Below are positions 53,388-62,378 of a stretch of 64,000 nt of DNA, one piece after another. Below the pieces are notes generated by a model. The model saw only the letters and a program-made list of their open reading frames with translations, was not told the origin of the DNA and did not search any database. This DNA is from Candidatus Gastranaerophilales bacterium. Lineage in GTDB: Bacteria; Cyanobacteriota; Vampirovibrionia; Gastranaerophilales; Gastranaerophilaceae. The DNA lies in NCBI GenBank assembly GCA_944325155.1, contig CALUYY010000004.1, positions 1-64,000 on the forward strand. The letters are read 5' to 3'. Made by a program: the position numbers and the translations under genes. How positions within the stretch are numbered: position 1 is the first letter of the stretch; the number at the start of each line of letters is the position of its first letter.

Positions 53388-54605
53388 ATGTGGGAAAAAG
53401 ACATTAACATTAATGAAGTAAGAGAAATTCTTACCAAATCAAATGTTTATTTCGGTGTCGGGGCAATTGAAAAAATTGATGAAATTGCCGAAAAATTAAA
53501 AAATGAAGGAATTAAAAAAGTTGTTGTTGTATCAGGGAAAGGCTCTTATAAAATAACGGGCGCCTGGGATTATGTTGAAAAGGCATTAAATAAATATAAT
53601 ATTCAATATACAAATTTTGCAAAATGCTCCCCTAACCCCACAACGGATCAAATTGATGAAGCAACCGCTTTAGCTAAAGACTTCGGCGCCGAAGCCGTTA
53701 TTGCAATCGGCGGAGGATCTGCAATAGATACGGGAAAATCTGTTGCAATTTTACTTAAAAATACAAATCATACGGCAGATGAATTATATGAATATAAATT
53801 TACACCCGATGGTGCAGTTCCCATCGTTGCAATTAATTTAACCCACGGAACGGGAACCGAAGCAAACAGATTTGCCGTTGCAACGGTTGTAAAAAAAGAT
53901 TATAAACCCGCAATCGCATATGATTGCATTTATCCCAAATATTCAATTGATGACCCTTCATTAACAACAAAATTGTCGTTAAATCAAACAAAATATGTTT
54001 CGATTGACGCCGTTAACCATGTTATAGAAGCTGCAACTTCAAAAGTTGCTTCACCTTATACGGTTACTTTGGCAAGAGAAACAATTAAACTTGTTGCAAA
54101 ATATCTTCCCGTTGCAATTAATGATTTAGAAAATCTTGAAGCAAGATATTATCTTTTATACGCTTCATTATTGGGCGGAATTTGTTTTGATAACGGTTTA
54201 CTGCACTATACCCATGCGCTTGAACATCCTTTAAGCGCCGTTAAACATGATCTTTCACACGGGCTCGGGCTTGCCATTTTGCTTCCTTCGGTTATTAAAA
54301 ATATATACCCTTCAAAAGCAAATGTTCTTGCAGACATTTTATCACCTCTGGTTGACGGACTTAAAGGAGAAAAAGACGAAGCAAATAAAGCCGCTTTTGG
54401 TATTCAAAACTGGTTAAAATCCGTCGGAGTAAATGAAAAATTAACCGATATGGGCTTTTGTCAGGAAGATGTTTTAAAATTAACAAACCTTGCTTTTGAA
54501 ACGCCTTCATTATCGGGACTTCTTGCAATAGCGCCTACTGAAGCCACAAAAGAAGCGGTAAGCGAAATTTATCAAACATCATTAAGCGAATTTGCACTTG
54601 TTTAA
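53388..54605 (+). CDS. Iron-containing alcohol dehydrogenase
   Basis: 405 aa group III dehydrogenase. NAD-binding IGGGSAIDTGK near residue 107 and metal-binding Asp/His residues in HVIEAATS and in HYTHALEHPLSAVKHDLSHG. Substrates of the family include butanol, lactaldehyde, propanediol and 4-hydroxybutyrate. AAGGAG precedes the ATG. It lies 34 bp after the glutamate synthase genes and may share their transcript; a terminator follows. Confidence 0.9.
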   Translation: MWEKDININEVREILTKSNVYFGVGAIEKIDEIAEKLKNEGIKKVVVVSGKGSYKITGAWDYVEKALNKYNIQYTNFAKCSPNPTTDQIDEATALAKDFGAEAVIAIGGGSAIDTGKSVAILLKNTNHTADELYEYKFTPDGAVPIVAINLTHGTGTEANRFAVATVVKKDYKPAIAYDCIYPKYSIDDPSLTTKLSLNQTKYVSIDAVNHVIEAATSKVASPYTVTLARETIKLVAKYLPVAINDLENLEARYYLLYASLLGGICFDNGLLHYTHALEHPLSAVKHDLSHGLGLAILLPSVIKNIYPSKANVLADILSPLVDGLKGEKDEANKAAFGIQNWLKSVGVNEKLTDMGFCQEDVLKLTNLAFETPSLSGLLAIAPTEATKEAVSEIYQTSLSEFALV

Positions 54606-54622
54606 AAAATAAATTAATAAAT

Positions 54623-54656
54623 AAACCCTCTTATTATTAAATAAGAGGGTTTTTAA
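54623..54656 (+). terminator. Rho-independent terminator
   Basis: AAACCCTCTTATT pairs with AATAAGAGGGTTT followed by T's; it closes the glutamate synthase to alcohol dehydrogenase transcription unit. Confidence 0.9.
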
Positions 54657-54700
54657 TTATATAAAATTAGCTTCAAGAGTAATATAAAAAGCTTTTGTTA

Positions 54701-54709
54701 TGGTAAGAT
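54701..54709 (+). promoter_or_regulatory. Extended -10 box of the glutamate-cysteine ligase gene
   Basis: TG-G-TAAGAT with the hexamer at 54704-54709, 6 nt before the ATG at 54716; no ribosome-binding site. Confidence 0.45.
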
Positions 54710-54715
54710 TAATTT

Positions 54716-56008
54716 ATGCAAAATCTTTTATTAAAGCAAAAGCAATCACCCGGACTCGAAGATATAATAAATTATTATATTAATAATCAAAGTCCAAATG
54801 AAAAAATCGGGCTTGAGTATGAAAGAATTTCTCTTGATAAAAACAGTTTTAAACAGGCCGAATTTAATAATCTTTTTAATATAATTAAAGATTTTTCAAA
54901 AACAAACGGGTGGGATTTAATTTATGACAATGATACAATAATCGGCGCCAAATTCGGCAATTCTTCAATATCGTTAGAACCCGGCGGACAATTTGAAATC
55001 AGCCTTGCGCCGAATGAAAGTTTGGATAAAATTTATCTTGTCTTAAATAATTACGTAAGACAATTGGATAAGCTGGGTGAAATTTATAATACCAAATTTT
55101 TTGCAATCGGAAATAACCCTAAAAATTGTTATCAAAATCTTCAAATTTTAAATAAAAGAAGATATAAAATTATGGCAGATTACCTTTATAAAAAAGGGAA
55201 ATTTGCTCCCGTTATGATGAGAGAAACGGCGGGTGTTCAGGTTAATATCGATTATAAAAACGCAATTGATGCAAGAAGAAAAATTTTATGCGCCAACTTA
55301 ATGAGTCCTTTTTTAACGGGGTTTTTTGCAAACAGCCCGTTCAGAGGAGGAAAACTTACAAACTATAAATCAATAAGAGCGCTTGCATGGAAATATACGG
55401 GCCCTGACAGATGCAACATATTTTATAAAAATGTTTTAGACAGACCCAAAGGAAACATTTTTGAACAATATGCAAATTATATTCTGGATGTTCCGATGAT
55501 TTTTATCGTAAGAGATAACAATTATATCGAATTAAATGGCAATATAACATTCAGAGAATTTATGCAAAAAGGATACAAGGGATACAGCGCCGAAATAAAC
55601 GATTATCTTACACATCAAAGTTTATGTTTTCCCGATGTAAGATTAAAAAATTGTATTGAAATAAGAAACCATGACAGCCAGAATCTTGATATTGCAATTG
55701 CAATAGGAGCTATATATAAAGGAATTTTATATAACGATAAAACAATTGATAAAATTTTGGATTTGTTAGCACCACTAAATTCAAACAGTTTAAATAAATA
55801 CGGATTTTTAGCCGCAAAAAAAGGTGTTGATTATAAAGTAGGCGAATTAAATTTATATGCTTATGATATAGTTAAAAGAATTTTATATCTTGCACAAAAT
55901 AATCTTGATTTCAATGAACAAAAATATCTTGACTGGTTAATTGATTTAATTTCTTCAAAAAGATGTATAGCGGATATTATATTAGAACAAATTAAAAACA
56001 AAACCTAA
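54716..56008 (+). CDS. gshA: Glutamate-cysteine ligase (plant/EgtA type)
   Basis: 430 aa. Makes gamma-glutamylcysteine, the first step of glutathione synthesis. Motifs of the GCS2 family: GLEYER (residues 37-42), SLEPGGQFEIS, MMRETAGVQVNIDY and LAWKYTGPDR. No glutathione synthetase (gshB) is adjacent, so gamma-glutamylcysteine may itself be the thiol, or a related ligation is made. The last 27 bp overlap the convergent chromate-transporter gene. Confidence 0.85.
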   Translation: MQNLLLKQKQSPGLEDIINYYINNQSPNEKIGLEYERISLDKNSFKQAEFNNLFNIIKDFSKTNGWDLIYDNDTIIGAKFGNSSISLEPGGQFEISLAPNESLDKIYLVLNNYVRQLDKLGEIYNTKFFAIGNNPKNCYQNLQILNKRRYKIMADYLYKKGKFAPVMMRETAGVQVNIDYKNAIDARRKILCANLMSPFLTGFFANSPFRGGKLTNYKSIRALAWKYTGPDRCNIFYKNVLDRPKGNIFEQYANYILDVPMIFIVRDNNYIELNGNITFREFMQKGYKGYSAEINDYLTHQSLCFPDVRLKNCIEIRNHDSQNLDIAIAIGAIYKGILYNDKTIDKILDLLAPLNSNSLNKYGFLAAKKGVDYKVGELNLYAYDIVKRILYLAQNNLDFNEQKYLDWLIDLISSKRCIADIILEQIKNKT

Positions 56009-56545
56009 GATTGCACCCGCTAAAATTATAAGACTGGGGTTGGATTTTAAATATTTATATAATACAAAAAGAACGATTAAAAGCAAAAATGCTTTTAAAT
56101 TAAAACTTTGAATTAAATTATTTAATTTTGCGTCATTAAAAACATCCTGAATAATTAACTGTATCGCAACAAAAGATAAAAGAGCGCAGGATGTCGGCCT
56201 TAGACCTTTGAATATAAATTTAACGAGTTTTGCTTCCCTGAATTTATTTAAAAAATAAATAACGATTAATGCCAAAATAAAAGGACCGATTACAACGGCA
56301 AAAGTTGATAATACGCTTCCCAAAATTCCCGCCGTTGTATAGCCCGTATAAGTAGCCATATTAATTCCGACAGGCCCCGGGGTTATATTTGAAATTGCAA
56401 TCATGTTGGTTAATTCTTCTTTTGTAAACCAATCATAAATTTCCGTCATATGAAATAAAAAAGGCAGTGTCGCATATCCCCCGCCGACTGAAAAAAGCCC
56501 CGTTTTTAAAAATTCATAAAATAAAAGAAGATAAGTTTTAAGCAT
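55982..56545 (-). CDS. chrA: Chromate transporter family protein, second half
   Basis: 187 aa, about five to six helices. FSVGGGYATLPFL and NITPGPVGINMATYTGY are ChrA motifs. Together with the next gene upstream it forms a two-gene version of the ChrA transporter, which exists elsewhere as one double-length protein. The start overlaps the preceding gene's end by 8 bp. Chromate export is known for a few members; the physiological substrate here is unknown. Confidence 0.88.
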   Translation of the reverse strand: MLKTYLLLFYEFLKTGLFSVGGGYATLPFLFHMTEIYDWFTKEELTNMIAISNITPGPVGINMATYTGYTTAGILGSVLSTFAVVIGPFILALIVIYFLNKFREAKLVKFIFKGLRPTSCALLSFVAIQLIIQDVFNDAKLNNLIQSFNLKAFLLLIVLFVLYKYLKSNPSLIILAGAILGFVFNLF

Positions 56546-57089
56546 TTTTTTCTTCCTTCATTTTGTAATAAAAAATTGAAATTAAAACGGATAAGATAAC
56601 AAGAATGGTGGGCGACATAAAAGAAAAAAGCCCCAAAATAAAAATTAAAAGAAAAACAAACCGGCTGAATTTTGAATTTACGGAAGATTTAAATATGTCT
56701 GCAACCATTGAAAAAATCAAAACTATGATTGAAAGCCTTATTCCGAAAAAAGCACTTTGAACATATATGTTATCTGATATTTTTAATAAAAAGCTTGCAA
56801 CAAGCAAAATTATAATAAAAGGAGTTGTAACAAGCCCTATAACAGCCATTATTGCACCTTTAACCTTTCTTAAAGCGTACCCTGAAAAAACGGATATATT
56901 AAGCGCAATTAACCCCGGCAGACACTGCGACAGGGCAAGATAATCAATTAAATCTTCTTCTTTAAGATAAGAATTATCTTCAATTAAATATTTTTTTAAA
57001 AGGGGCATTATGACATATCCCCCGCCAAGCAGTTGAAGTCCTATGATAAAATATATTTTATAAATTTGCCATAAGCTTACTTTTTTCAT
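56538..57089 (-). CDS. chrA: Chromate transporter family protein, first half
   Basis: 183 aa from the ATG at 57089 (protein MKKVSLW). The frame extends upstream to 57128, but that would overlap queA's end by 19 bp without further support. LLGGGYVIMPLL and LSQCLPGLIALNISVFSGY match the family. Paired with the following ORF. It probably belongs to a transcript with queA and gcvPB. Confidence 0.85.
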   Translation of the reverse strand: MKKVSLWQIYKIYFIIGLQLLGGGYVIMPLLKKYLIEDNSYLKEEDLIDYLALSQCLPGLIALNISVFSGYALRKVKGAIMAVIGLVTTPFIIILLVASFLLKISDNIYVQSAFFGIRLSIIVLIFSMVADIFKSSVNSKFSRFVFLLIFILGLFSFMSPTILVILSVLISIFYYKMKEEKNA

Positions 57090-57109
57090 ATAAAAATCAT
57101 AACAAAAAA

Positions 57110-58153
57110 TTATTTTATAAACATGCAATCGCCGTAGCTAAAGAATCTGTATTTGTTTTTAACGGCTTCATTATATGCATTTAAAATAATGTCTTTTGAA
57201 GAAAATGCGGATACAAGCATAATAAGGGTTGATTTCGGGAGATGAAAATTTGTAAGGAGCTTATCCGTTACCTTAAATTTAAAGGGCGGATAAATAAAAA
57301 TGTCGGTTTCATCCGTTACGGGAATTATTTTATTATATTTTTTATAACAGGATTCAAGACACCTTACGGTTGTTGTTCCTATTGATATAATTTTTCCTTT
57401 TTTATTGTTTATTAAATCGGCGGTTTCTTTCGGAATTGTATAGGTTTCTGTGTGCATTTTATGGTTTTTTATATCATGCACTTTAACGGGTAAAAAAGTG
57501 CCTAAGCCCACATTTAAATGAATAAAGCCTGTTTTTACACCTTTATTTTTTATTTTATCAAGTATTTCATTCGTAAAATGAAGTCCTGCGGTAGGTGCAG
57601 CAACGGAACCGTCGAATTTTGCATAAACGGTTTGATAAGTTTCTTTGTCTTTTTCTTCCGCTTCTCTTTGAATATACGGGGGAAGTGGAATTTTTCCCGT
57701 TTTATTTAAAATTTCATTAATATTATTTCCTTCATATAAAAGTTCAACAATATGTTCGGGGATATTTCCGTCAGTTGATTCTTTTTTTTCTTTGATTAAA
57801 ACTTTAAGCTCGTCTGAAATTGTAACTATATCATTATTTTTTAATCTTTTTGAATTTCTGATAAGTGCGCTCCAAAGATTTTTATCCAAAGGTCTTGTTA
57901 AAAAAATTTCAATGTTTGCTCCCGTTTCTTTTTTGCCCTGCAGTCTTGCGGGGATAACTTTTGTGTTATTTAAAATTAAAATATCGTCTTTATCTAAATA
58001 TTCAACGATATCAAAAAAATGTTTGTGCTTAATTTCGCCCGTCAATTTATCCAACACGAGCATTTTTGAATTATCTCTTTTTTCAAGAGGATATTTTGCG
58101 ATTAATTCCTCAGGGAGATTATAATCAAAATCATCCAAAGTCAAATTATTCAT
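57110..58153 (-). CDS. queA: S-adenosylmethionine:tRNA ribosyltransferase-isomerase QueA
   Basis: 347 aa. Adds the ribosyl part of SAM to preQ1 in tRNA to give epoxyqueuosine. Motifs: the N-terminal DFDYNLPEELIA, VIPARL, the AAPTAGLHFT segment, GLGTFLPV, GTTTVRCLES and NFHLPKSTLIML. It overlaps gcvPB by 8 bp. QueE is at 375 and FolE2 at 44520. Confidence 0.96.
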   Translation of the reverse strand: MNNLTLDDFDYNLPEELIAKYPLEKRDNSKMLVLDKLTGEIKHKHFFDIVEYLDKDDILILNNTKVIPARLQGKKETGANIEIFLTRPLDKNLWSALIRNSKRLKNNDIVTISDELKVLIKEKKESTDGNIPEHIVELLYEGNNINEILNKTGKIPLPPYIQREAEEKDKETYQTVYAKFDGSVAAPTAGLHFTNEILDKIKNKGVKTGFIHLNVGLGTFLPVKVHDIKNHKMHTETYTIPKETADLINNKKGKIISIGTTTVRCLESCYKKYNKIIPVTDETDIFIYPPFKFKVTDKLLTNFHLPKSTLIMLVSAFSSKDIILNAYNEAVKNKYRFFSYGDCMFIK

Positions 58154-59570
58154 CTTTTTTATATCTTAAATTTAAGTGTCTTGCGGCTAAAACTTCATCT
58201 ACCTTTTTAACGGGAGTTTTTGAAGGATAGTTATCAAAATTTGAAGGTTCAAGATTAATTTCATTCATTATTTTAATCATAACATCTATAAAATTATCCA
58301 AAACTTCTTTTGACTCGGTTTCAGTGGGTTCAATCATCATTGCTTCATGAACGATTAAAGGAAAATAAACCGTCGGCGGATGAATATCATAATCCATTAA
58401 TCTTTTTGCGATTTTCAGCGTATTAACACCCGTTGAATGAAGATTTTCGGTTGTTAAAACAAATTCATGCAGGCTTTTTGTATCGTATGCGATTTTATAA
58501 TAATCTTTTAATTTCGCTTTTATATAATTTGCGTTTAAAACCGCATCCGATGAAACTTCTCTTAAATTGCGCCCGAGCATTAAAATATAGGTATATGCTT
58601 TTAACATTACGTTAAAATTACCGAAAAACGACGAAACTTTTCCTATTGAATCTTTTTTATCGTAATTTCTTAAGTATTTACCGTCTTTATATTCAATATA
58701 AGGGACAGGTAAAAAATCTTTTAATTCTTCAACAACGCCGATAGGCCCCGCCCCGGGGCCGCCGCCGCCGTGGGGGGTAGAGAATGTTTTATGCAGATTA
58801 AGATGAACAACATCAAAACCCATTAATTTAGGGTTGGTATACCCCATAATTGCATTCAGGTTTGCTCCGTCATAATATAAAAGAGAACCGTTTGAATGCA
58901 TTAATTTTGAAATTTCCAATATATTTTCTTCAAACAAACCTAAAGTATTGGGGTTTGTCATCATAATTGCCGCAGTGTCTTTATCCGTTACTTTTTTTAT
59001 TTCTTCAATATCAACAAGCCCTTTTTCGTTTGATTTAATTTCAATAACTTCAAACCCTGCCATAACGGCGCTTGCAGGATTTGTACCATGGGCGGAATCG
59101 GGGATTATTACTTTCTTTCTGAAATCTTTTTTCTTTTCAAAATATTTTTTTATAACCATCATTCCCGTTAGTTCGCCTTGAGCGCCTGCCATGGGCTGAA
59201 GCGAAACGGCGTCCATCCCCGTTATAATCTTAAGGGCTTCCTGTAATTTATACATAATTTCCAAAGACCCTTGGGAATCGTTATCGTCCTGCCCGGGGTG
59301 AAGATTTAAAAATCCTTCAAGTCTTGAAATTTCTTCATTTACCCTCGGATTATATTTCATGGTACAGGAACCTAAAGGATAAAAACCTTTTTCGATACAA
59401 AAATTTTTATCGGACAGTTCTTTATAGTGACGCATAACCTCTAATTCGGACATTTGAGGCAAATTTAGTTCTTTTGTTCTTTTAAATTCGCCGTTATATT
59501 CTTCAACATTAACAAAAAGAGGTTTTGTTGATATATTATTAACGGTTTTTTCAAAAACGGTTTTTGTCAT
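58146..59570 (-). CDS. gcvPB: Glycine dehydrogenase (decarboxylating) subunit 2
   Basis: 474 aa PLP-dependent P-protein B subunit of the glycine cleavage system. GFYPLGSCTMKYNP and SLQPMAGAQGE at the N-terminus, PLP lysine in NLHKTFSTPHGGGGPG. This is the split P-protein form (PA + PB), but gcvPA, gcvT and gcvH are absent from this window. The start lies 6 nt after a TATAAT box, so there is no room for a glycine riboswitch. Confidence 0.95.
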   Translation of the reverse strand: MTKTVFEKTVNNISTKPLFVNVEEYNGEFKRTKELNLPQMSELEVMRHYKELSDKNFCIEKGFYPLGSCTMKYNPRVNEEISRLEGFLNLHPGQDDNDSQGSLEIMYKLQEALKIITGMDAVSLQPMAGAQGELTGMMVIKKYFEKKKDFRKKVIIPDSAHGTNPASAVMAGFEVIEIKSNEKGLVDIEEIKKVTDKDTAAIMMTNPNTLGLFEENILEISKLMHSNGSLLYYDGANLNAIMGYTNPKLMGFDVVHLNLHKTFSTPHGGGGPGAGPIGVVEELKDFLPVPYIEYKDGKYLRNYDKKDSIGKVSSFFGNFNVMLKAYTYILMLGRNLREVSSDAVLNANYIKAKLKDYYKIAYDTKSLHEFVLTTENLHSTGVNTLKIAKRLMDYDIHPPTVYFPLIVHEAMMIEPTETESKEVLDNFIDVMIKIMNEINLEPSNFDNYPSKTPVKKVDEVLAARHLNLRYKKDE

Positions 59571-59576
59571 AAAATG

Positions 59577-59586
59577 ATTATATAAT
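59577..59586. promoter_or_regulatory. Palindromic shared -10 element of gcvPB and thiG
   Basis: ATTATATAAT reads TATAAT on both strands. The minus-strand box is 6 nt before the gcvPB ATG (59570); the plus-strand box (59581-59586) is 26 nt before the thiG ATG, which has its own GAAAGAGA ribosome site. Confidence 0.55.
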
Positions 59587-59612
59587 AGAAATTAAAGAAA
59601 GAGAAATTAATT

Positions 59613-60377
59613 ATGAGAGTTGCTGACAAAGAATTTTCTTCAAGACTTTGGGTCGGAACGGGTAAATTTGATGATTTTGAAGTTATGAAAAAAGCCCATG
59701 AGGCTTCGGGTGCCGAAGTTGTAACGGTTGCAATAAGAAGAGTTGAATCTAACGCAAAAGGTCATGAAGGCTTAATGAAACATTTGGATTTAAATAAATA
59801 TTGGCTTTTACCAAATACGGCAGGCTGCGCCACGGTTGAAGAAGCACTCCGTGTTGCAAGATTATCAAAAGCAATGGGCGTTAATAATTGGATTAAACTT
59901 GAAATTATTCCCGATGCAAAATATTTAATGCCGGATCCGATTGCAACTTTTGAAGCCGCAAAAATATTAATCGACGAAGAGTTTGTCGTTCTTCCTTATA
60001 TAGGAGCAGACCCGATTTTAGCAAAAAGACTTGAAGAAATAGGATGTGCAACGGTTATGCCTTTGGCTTCGCCGATAGGAACGGGACAGGGGATTAAAAC
60101 ATTAGAAAACATTAAAATTATAATCGAACAGGCAAATATTCCCGTTGTTGTTGACGCAGGGATTGGTGTTCCGTCGGATGCTTCAAAAGTAATGGAGATG
60201 GGAGCCGATTTTTGCTTAATTAATACCGCAATTGCACAGGCAAAAGACCCGGTAAAAATGGCTGAAGCTTTTAAATTAGGGGTTAAGGCAGGAAGAATGG
60301 CGTATGAAGCGGGAAGGATTCCAGTTAAAGAATATGCAAGCGCTTCTTCTCCTTTAACGGGAATTGTGGGAAAATAA
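59613..60377 (+). CDS. thiG: Thiazole synthase ThiG
   Basis: 254 aa TIM barrel that builds the thiazole phosphate of thiamin from deoxyxylulose 5-phosphate, a glycine-derived imine and ThiS thiocarboxylate. Signatures: SRLWVGTGKF, TAGCATVEEALR, IKLEIIPDAKYLMPD (with the Schiff-base Lys), VMPLASPIGTGQG and VVVDAGIGVPSDA. thiS, thiF and thiH/thiO are not in the window, nor is a TPP riboswitch visible. The stop is 2 bp before comFC. Confidence 0.95.
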   Translation: MRVADKEFSSRLWVGTGKFDDFEVMKKAHEASGAEVVTVAIRRVESNAKGHEGLMKHLDLNKYWLLPNTAGCATVEEALRVARLSKAMGVNNWIKLEIIPDAKYLMPDPIATFEAAKILIDEEFVVLPYIGADPILAKRLEEIGCATVMPLASPIGTGQGIKTLENIKIIIEQANIPVVVDAGIGVPSDASKVMEMGADFCLINTAIAQAKDPVKMAEAFKLGVKAGRMAYEAGRIPVKEYASASSPLTGIVGK

Positions 60378-60379
60378 TA

Positions 60380-61102
60380 TTGAAAATAAACGAATTATTT
60401 TTATATTTAAAAAACTCCTTTAAAATTTTATTAAAGGAGTTTTTGGATTTAATTTATAAAAGAAAATGTATAAATTGTTCCTGTTCAAAAACAAATGATA
60501 TTTTGTGCAAAAACTGTTTAAAAACTGTTCAAAAATTACCCTCTTTTGCACAAGATGTTATAAACGGTTACAGTGTTTATTCCGTTTTTTATTATGAGGG
60601 AGTTATAAAAAAATTAATCCGGGAATTAAAATTTAAACACAATAAACCATGTGCAAATTTGGCCGCTAAATTTTTATATGATTATCTTAAAACAATTGAA
60701 ATTGATATGGATAATTCAATTATAATCCCTGTTTTAACCCATAGAAAAAATTATTTTAAAAGAGGATATGATAACGTATTGGAAATTGCAAAAGAATTAA
60801 ACCGAATATCAGACATTGAACTTAATTATAATTCATTATTAAAAATAAAATATACAAAACCGCAGTATAAGCTAAATTACAAACAAAGACAGAATAATAT
60901 TAAAGGGAGTTTTCTGCTTGATAAAAATTTCAAAACCGAAAAACAAATAATTCTTCTCGATGATATCTTAACAACCGGCGCCACGCTTAATTATATAACT
61001 TCTTTATTTAAAGAAAGGGGGTTTAATAATTTAATTTGTTTAACTTTATCCAAAACAAAAAAACAAAAAAGTTTTAAACATGTTTTAAACATGTTCTTTT
61101 AG
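60380..61102 (+). CDS. comFC: ComF family phosphoribosyltransferase-like protein
   Basis: 240 aa with a zinc-binding start, C-x2-C...C-x2-C (CINCSC and CKNC near residues 28-46), and the PRPP-binding loop LLDDILTTGAT near residue 195. The start codon is TTG; no nearby ATG exists in frame upstream of the conserved region. ComFC helps DNA uptake in competent bacteria, but orthologues are widely kept in others. Follows thiG by 2 bp, so it is co-transcribed. Confidence 0.88.
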   Translation: MKINELFLYLKNSFKILLKEFLDLIYKRKCINCSCSKTNDILCKNCLKTVQKLPSFAQDVINGYSVYSVFYYEGVIKKLIRELKFKHNKPCANLAAKFLYDYLKTIEIDMDNSIIIPVLTHRKNYFKRGYDNVLEIAKELNRISDIELNYNSLLKIKYTKPQYKLNYKQRQNNIKGSFLLDKNFKTEKQIILLDDILTTGATLNYITSLFKERGFNNLICLTLSKTKKQKSFKHVLNMFF

Positions 61103-61234
61103 TTTTCAACAGGTTTTTAAAATCCAAAAATGTTTATATGAGAGATTTTTAAGAGTTTTGAACAATTTTTGACGCTTTATTATTATTATTAATTTTTTAT
61201 ATTATAATTAATTTAAAATATAAGGAATAAAAAA

Positions 61235-62377
61235 ATGAAGATAATACTTCAAAAAGAAAGTTTTTTAAATTCAATCAAAGCAGTTAAGGGTATAGTTTCA
61301 ACAAGAGGTGTACAGCCCATATTGGGTGCAATTTTAATTGAATCCGTTTCATCGGACAGAATTAAATTAACAACAACGGACCTTAATTTATCAATAAGCT
61401 ATACAACAAAAGCCGAAGTTGAAAAAGAGGGTAAAATCGCAATTAATGCAAAAGTTATTGAAGATATAATAACAAAAATGCCCGATAAAAATATAACAAT
61501 TGAATTGAATGTTGAAACAAACACAATTAAAATTCAAAGCGAAAAAACAAAATTTGAAGTAATAAGCTTAAATGCCGAAGAATTTCCGAATATTTTAAAT
61601 AAAAAAACGGATGAAACAGGTGAAGAAAAAACGTTTGAAATTTTAACGAAAGATTTAAATAAAGCAATTAAACAAACCGCATTTTCCGCCGTTCAAAACG
61701 AAATCGGAGGAGTTTTAACGGGGATTTGTTTTAATATTGAAGAAAATACGCTTGAGATGGTAGCAACCGACGGAAACAGACTTACAAGAAGCAGGATTCC
61801 GATTAATTCAAGAAATGAAGCTGCTAATTTTATTTGTTCATACAGAACGCTTGTTGAAATTTCAAAATTAATTTCTTTAGTCCAGGATAAAAACCTTAAA
61901 TTTACAATTAAGGGAAATAAGATAGTTTTTGAATTTGAAGATATTATTTTTCAATCAGGTTTAATTGAAGGAACATATCCTAAATATCAACAATTAATTC
62001 CGACAAACAATGAAAAAATTGCAACGATAGACAGACAAAAATTTATTGACTCGATAGACAGAGTTTCCGTTATGGTGAATAACAGAACAAATATAATGAA
62101 ATTTAATTTTGAAAACTCAATGCTTGAAATAAGCACCGATACCCCTGAAGCCGGGTCTGCAAAAGAAACTTTGGATATTGATTATTCAAGCGATAATTTG
62201 TTAATAGCATTTAATTATAAATATCTTCTTGATTGTTTGAGAAATATTTCAAAAACAAATGTTAAAGTCGAGATGTCGACAAATTTATCGGCAGCGCTTA
62301 TTAAACCGGATGATTCCGATAATAATGATGAAGAAGATAATTATATTTGTCTTATAATGCCGGTACAGGTGAGGTAA
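61235..62377 (+). CDS. dnaN: DNA polymerase III beta sliding clamp
   Basis: 380 aa with three clamp domains. Typical segments: KESFLNSIKAVKGIVSTRGVQPIL, DGNRLTRSRIPI near residue 181, EGTYPKYQQLIP, and the C-terminal ICLIMPVQVR. dnaA and recF are not adjacent and no DnaA boxes are visible upstream, so this is not an origin region. AAGGA precedes the ATG. Confidence 0.96.
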   Translation: MKIILQKESFLNSIKAVKGIVSTRGVQPILGAILIESVSSDRIKLTTTDLNLSISYTTKAEVEKEGKIAINAKVIEDIITKMPDKNITIELNVETNTIKIQSEKTKFEVISLNAEEFPNILNKKTDETGEEKTFEILTKDLNKAIKQTAFSAVQNEIGGVLTGICFNIEENTLEMVATDGNRLTRSRIPINSRNEAANFICSYRTLVEISKLISLVQDKNLKFTIKGNKIVFEFEDIIFQSGLIEGTYPKYQQLIPTNNEKIATIDRQKFIDSIDRVSVMVNNRTNIMKFNFENSMLEISTDTPEAGSAKETLDIDYSSDNLLIAFNYKYLLDCLRNISKTNVKVEMSTNLSAALIKPDDSDNNDEEDNYICLIMPVQVR

Positions 62378-62378
62378 T

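Noticed and set aside
59571-59612. Glycine or TPP riboswitch between gcvPB and thiG
   Set aside because: Only 42 bp separate the genes and the -10 boxes occupy part of it; no aptamer can fit.
61103-61234. Possible replication origin before dnaN
   Set aside because: AT-rich, but no DnaA boxes (TTATNCACA) seen and dnaA is not adjacent.
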